A stretch of DNA of 64,000 nt from Scolanthus callimorphus (Eukaryota; Cnidaria; Anthozoa; Actiniaria; Edwardsiidae). The stretch covers positions 32,691,404 through 32,755,403 of the forward strand of contig CM066916.1 in assembly GCA_033964015.1 (NCBI GenBank), written 5' to 3'. A program made the position numbers and the translations under genes. Shown piece by piece: positions 61,701-64,000 of the stretch (position 1 is its first letter; every line of letters starts with the position of its first letter). A model generated the notes under the pieces. It was not told the origin of the DNA and made no database searches. It was given only the letters and a program-made list of their open reading frames with translations.

Positions 61701-64000
61701 ATGCATTGATCAACTAATGTTTTAGGACTGTTTAATTCACATTTGGAGCTCACATTACCAGGCAATGTACACAGGTTACTGCTAAATTTGTTTGGACACA
61801 TATAGAGCACTTTTTAGCAGTCGTTGTAGGAATTTTGCAAATATTTTCTAGGGTTTTTATCATATACTGGACCAAACATACTTGTCAAAATCATTGGGGG
61901 TTGGGGGGGGGGGGGGGGGGGGGTTGGAGAGCCCCTCCCCTTTCGCCCCATGTAAGGTAATCCAAGCAGATCTTGCATTCCGGATTCCAGCCCTTTGATT
62001 CCGGATTCCAATGGATTCTGGATTCAATAATTCTCAAAGAATCCGGATTCCAATATTTCTTTATCTGAATAAATTCTTGGATTCCGGATTCTCAAGGCCC
62101 TTGGATTCTGGATTCCTGCTATATGGATTCCGGATTCCATGCTACGGATTCCGGACTCCAAAGCTAACAAAAGTTGGATTCCGGATTCTGGATTACCTTA
62201 CATGGGGCGACCCCTTGCTATTGGCCCTGAGTATCTATGATTGCATATGTGTTTTGTTTTAAATAATTTTACAAGCAGACCAGTTATCAACTTTTAAAAT
62301 TTAGACTGACATGCTATTTTGTTAATATTATTTTATTTCTCAGAGCCCCAAGAAAGTGGTTCTTGGAAAATGTCGCAAAATAGTGAAACGCAAAAACAAG
62401 AAGAGGATTTCTGAGTGTGAGGAGTGTTTCTACTACATTCCAATCCTTCAAACCATTCAGTTGCAATTGTCCTCGCCAAAGATACTAGAAGTTATTGTGA
62501 ACGGCCCACACAAATCACAAGATGCCAATATTCTTGAAGACTTTGATGATGGAACCTTTATGGCAGAGCACCCATTGTTTTTTTGCGACAGACAGTCCCT
62601 CAAAATCTTACTGTATTATGATGATGTCAACATAGTTAATCCTTTGAGTAACAAGCCCCATTCACTTGGATTTTTTTATTACCAAATAGAAAATTTACCA
62701 CCGCATCATCGCTCCAAATTAAAATCAATCCATCTTTTTTCTATTTGCAAGAAAGAATACATAAAAAAGTATGGACTGAACAAGATCTTGGAACCTTTAG
62801 TGGACGAATTGAAGATATTAGGATCAGAGCAAGGTTACCCTTTCTCGGTTGGAGGGGGCAGATTGTTTCTTCGTGGGGCATTACTTGCCGTGATGGCTGA
62901 CACACCTGCGAGTCAAGCACTGGGCGGATTTAAAGAAGGGGTTGGTGGAGCTAGAAGAAAGTGCCGACACTGCATGGCCACCTTTGAGGAGATTCAGGTT
63001 AGGTTTTCAGAAGAGGAGTTCACACTGAGATCAAACGACATGCATGAGAGACAATTACAAATGCTTGATGAGGCTCCATCTAAATATTTAGAACAATTTT
63101 ATTCCAAAGCCTTTGGTATAAATTCAAGAAGCAAACTCCTAGAAGCACCATATGCTGATGTATGTCAGCAACTTCCGCAGGACATCATGCATATATTTTT
63201 AGAAGGGATACTCTCCTACCATCTGAAACATTTGTTGTGCCATTTTATAACAGAAATGGCCCGTTTTAGTGTTGGTGACTTAAACAAGGCAGTGGAAAAT
63301 TTCCCACTACAATATGCGGATGTTAAAGATAGACCTGTCAAAATCAAAGATATAGATCTTGATCTAAAGTCAAGCACAAACCTGGGGCAAACGGCTAGTC
63401 AGATGCACTTGTTTGTCATTATTTTGCCATTTATTTTAGCAAGATTTGTTGACTTTGAAAGTGAACACTGGAAATGCTTCACTAAACTCCAGGAAATTAT
63501 GAGCATCAGCTTTTCACATTCGATACATTATGCCACCATTCCAGTGCTAAAAAATGAGGTTAAGGAATACCTTGAATCATTCAAGGATTTGTACAATGCC
63601 AGGATAACGCCTAAATTACATTACCTTGTCCATTTGCCATTATTAATCACAAAGTTTGGTCCACTAGTAAGATATTGGTGCATGCGATATGAGGCCAAAC
63701 ATTCTTACTTCAAAAATCTGGCCAGATCAATCAAGAATTTCAAAAATTTGCCTTTCTCGCTTGCCCAGAGACACCAAAGCATGGAATGTGCTGATTATAC
63801 TGTACTAGATGACGACGTTGATCCATGTCCTTTATTCGAGAACAACATTGAAACCGGCAATGTTACACATGTTTTCGACACAGATAAGCTCAATTACATC
63901 AAGAGATGTTTGCGAAGTTTCTATAATATTGAATACACAAGAATTGATGGTATATTTGAGTGCAAATCAACAACAATAAATGGAGTTCTTTACAAGCCAG
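58324..64000 (+). CDS. Zinc-finger and CACTA-like transposase protein (open at edge)
   Basis: Exons 58324-58579, 61049-61437 and 62344 to the window edge; 767 residues visible, phases consistent, no stop in the 1657 bp last exon. Two C2H2 fingers lie at residues 5-27 (C5, C8, H22, H27) and 37-60. The long exon belongs to a family common in fish and cnidarians: a cysteine motif RKCRHCMATFEEIQ near residue 421, PQDIMHIFLEG near 494, and PKLHYLVHLPLLITKFGPLV then RYWCMRYEAKHSYFK near 636-675. The last resembles the plant CACTA-associated DUF4218 region, so I infer descent from a Tnp2-type transposase; the link is by pattern only. The clean frame suggests a recently active or conserved gene. The start is the first methionine of the zinc-finger segment (MAWKC); an in-frame start at 58249 is possible but overlaps the divergent promoter. 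It could be a domesticated host gene. Confidence 0.72.
58657..58893. mobile_element. MITE W (catacctgccaac ends)
   Basis: catacctgccaaccttgga and gagttggcaggtatg; interior with a run of about 20 C then about 18 A (58710-58750) and cgggagattt, cgggagtctcccg motifs. It lies in intron 1 of the transposase-like gene. Confidence 0.75.
59390..59770. repeat. Imperfect inverted repeat
   Basis: cgattgtgtttgaccg and taacagtttgcatgtta on the left match, inverted, taacgtgcgaactgttaggg and gtcaaacgtaatcg on the right. Confidence 0.65.
60106..60459. mobile_element. MITE X
   Basis: agggctcgatcttaac and gttaagatcgagccct at the ends; interior repeats of ttttggctagtgg and ggctagtgaatcttggc. Confidence 0.85.
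61944..62209. mobile_element. MITE Y with ggattccggattc minisatellite
   Basis: Exact 20 bp ends cgccccatgtaaggtaatcc and complement. The interior is about 15 degenerate units of ggattccggattcca in tandem. A poly-G run at 61903-61923 precedes it. It lies in intron 2 of the transposase-like gene. Confidence 0.88.

Overview
This is eukaryotic nuclear DNA: coding exons of 39-400 bp sit between GT-AG introns, and most of the rest is short inverted-repeat transposons, foldback elements, microsatellites and homopolymer runs. An SRCR receptor gene, a Glass-type zinc-finger gene and a dynein-2 intermediate chain gene point to an animal. The repeat landscape and the gene families fit an anthozoan, most likely a stony coral; that taxonomic call is inference. 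No tRNA, rRNA or CRISPR locus was recognised.

Layout. 1-4.8 kb: repeats, no supported gene. 4.8-17.7 kb (minus): nine exons of a secreted or membrane SRCR protein with a signal-peptide exon and seven SRCR domains, the last cut short; the gene probably runs off the left edge. 19.7-27.6 kb (plus): a complete six-exon gene for a 284-residue protein whose five C2H2 fingers match the Glass transcription factor family. It is divergent from the SRCR gene. 30.9-41.1 kb (minus): ten exons of DYNC2I2 (WDR34), the dynein-2 intermediate chain, covering the WD40 region and the true C-terminus; the N-terminal exons are not found. 43.7-58.1 kb (minus): eleven exons of a SAM-domain protein resembling the SAMD3-like family. 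58.3 kb to the right edge (plus): a C2H2-plus-transposase-like protein, open at the edge, starting only 264 bp from the SAM gene and head-to-head with it.

Working hypothesis. The SAM-domain gene and the transposase-like gene may be the two divergent genes of one large CACTA-like mobile element (over 20 kb). It may sit inside an intron of DYNC2I2, which would explain why the first third of DYNC2I2 is absent between its first visible exon and the next gene. This is inference and needs flanking sequence.

Repeats. Particularly notable are two foldback elements whose arms are inverted arrays of short direct repeats, a Penelope-like retroelement remnant with hammerhead-ribozyme-like motifs at both ends, nested MITEs with 8-9 bp target duplications, and degenerate copies of the last DYNC2I2 coding segment downstream of its stop codon. 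Exon boundaries were read by eye from splice motifs and reading-frame continuity; every gene model keeps phase across all junctions given.
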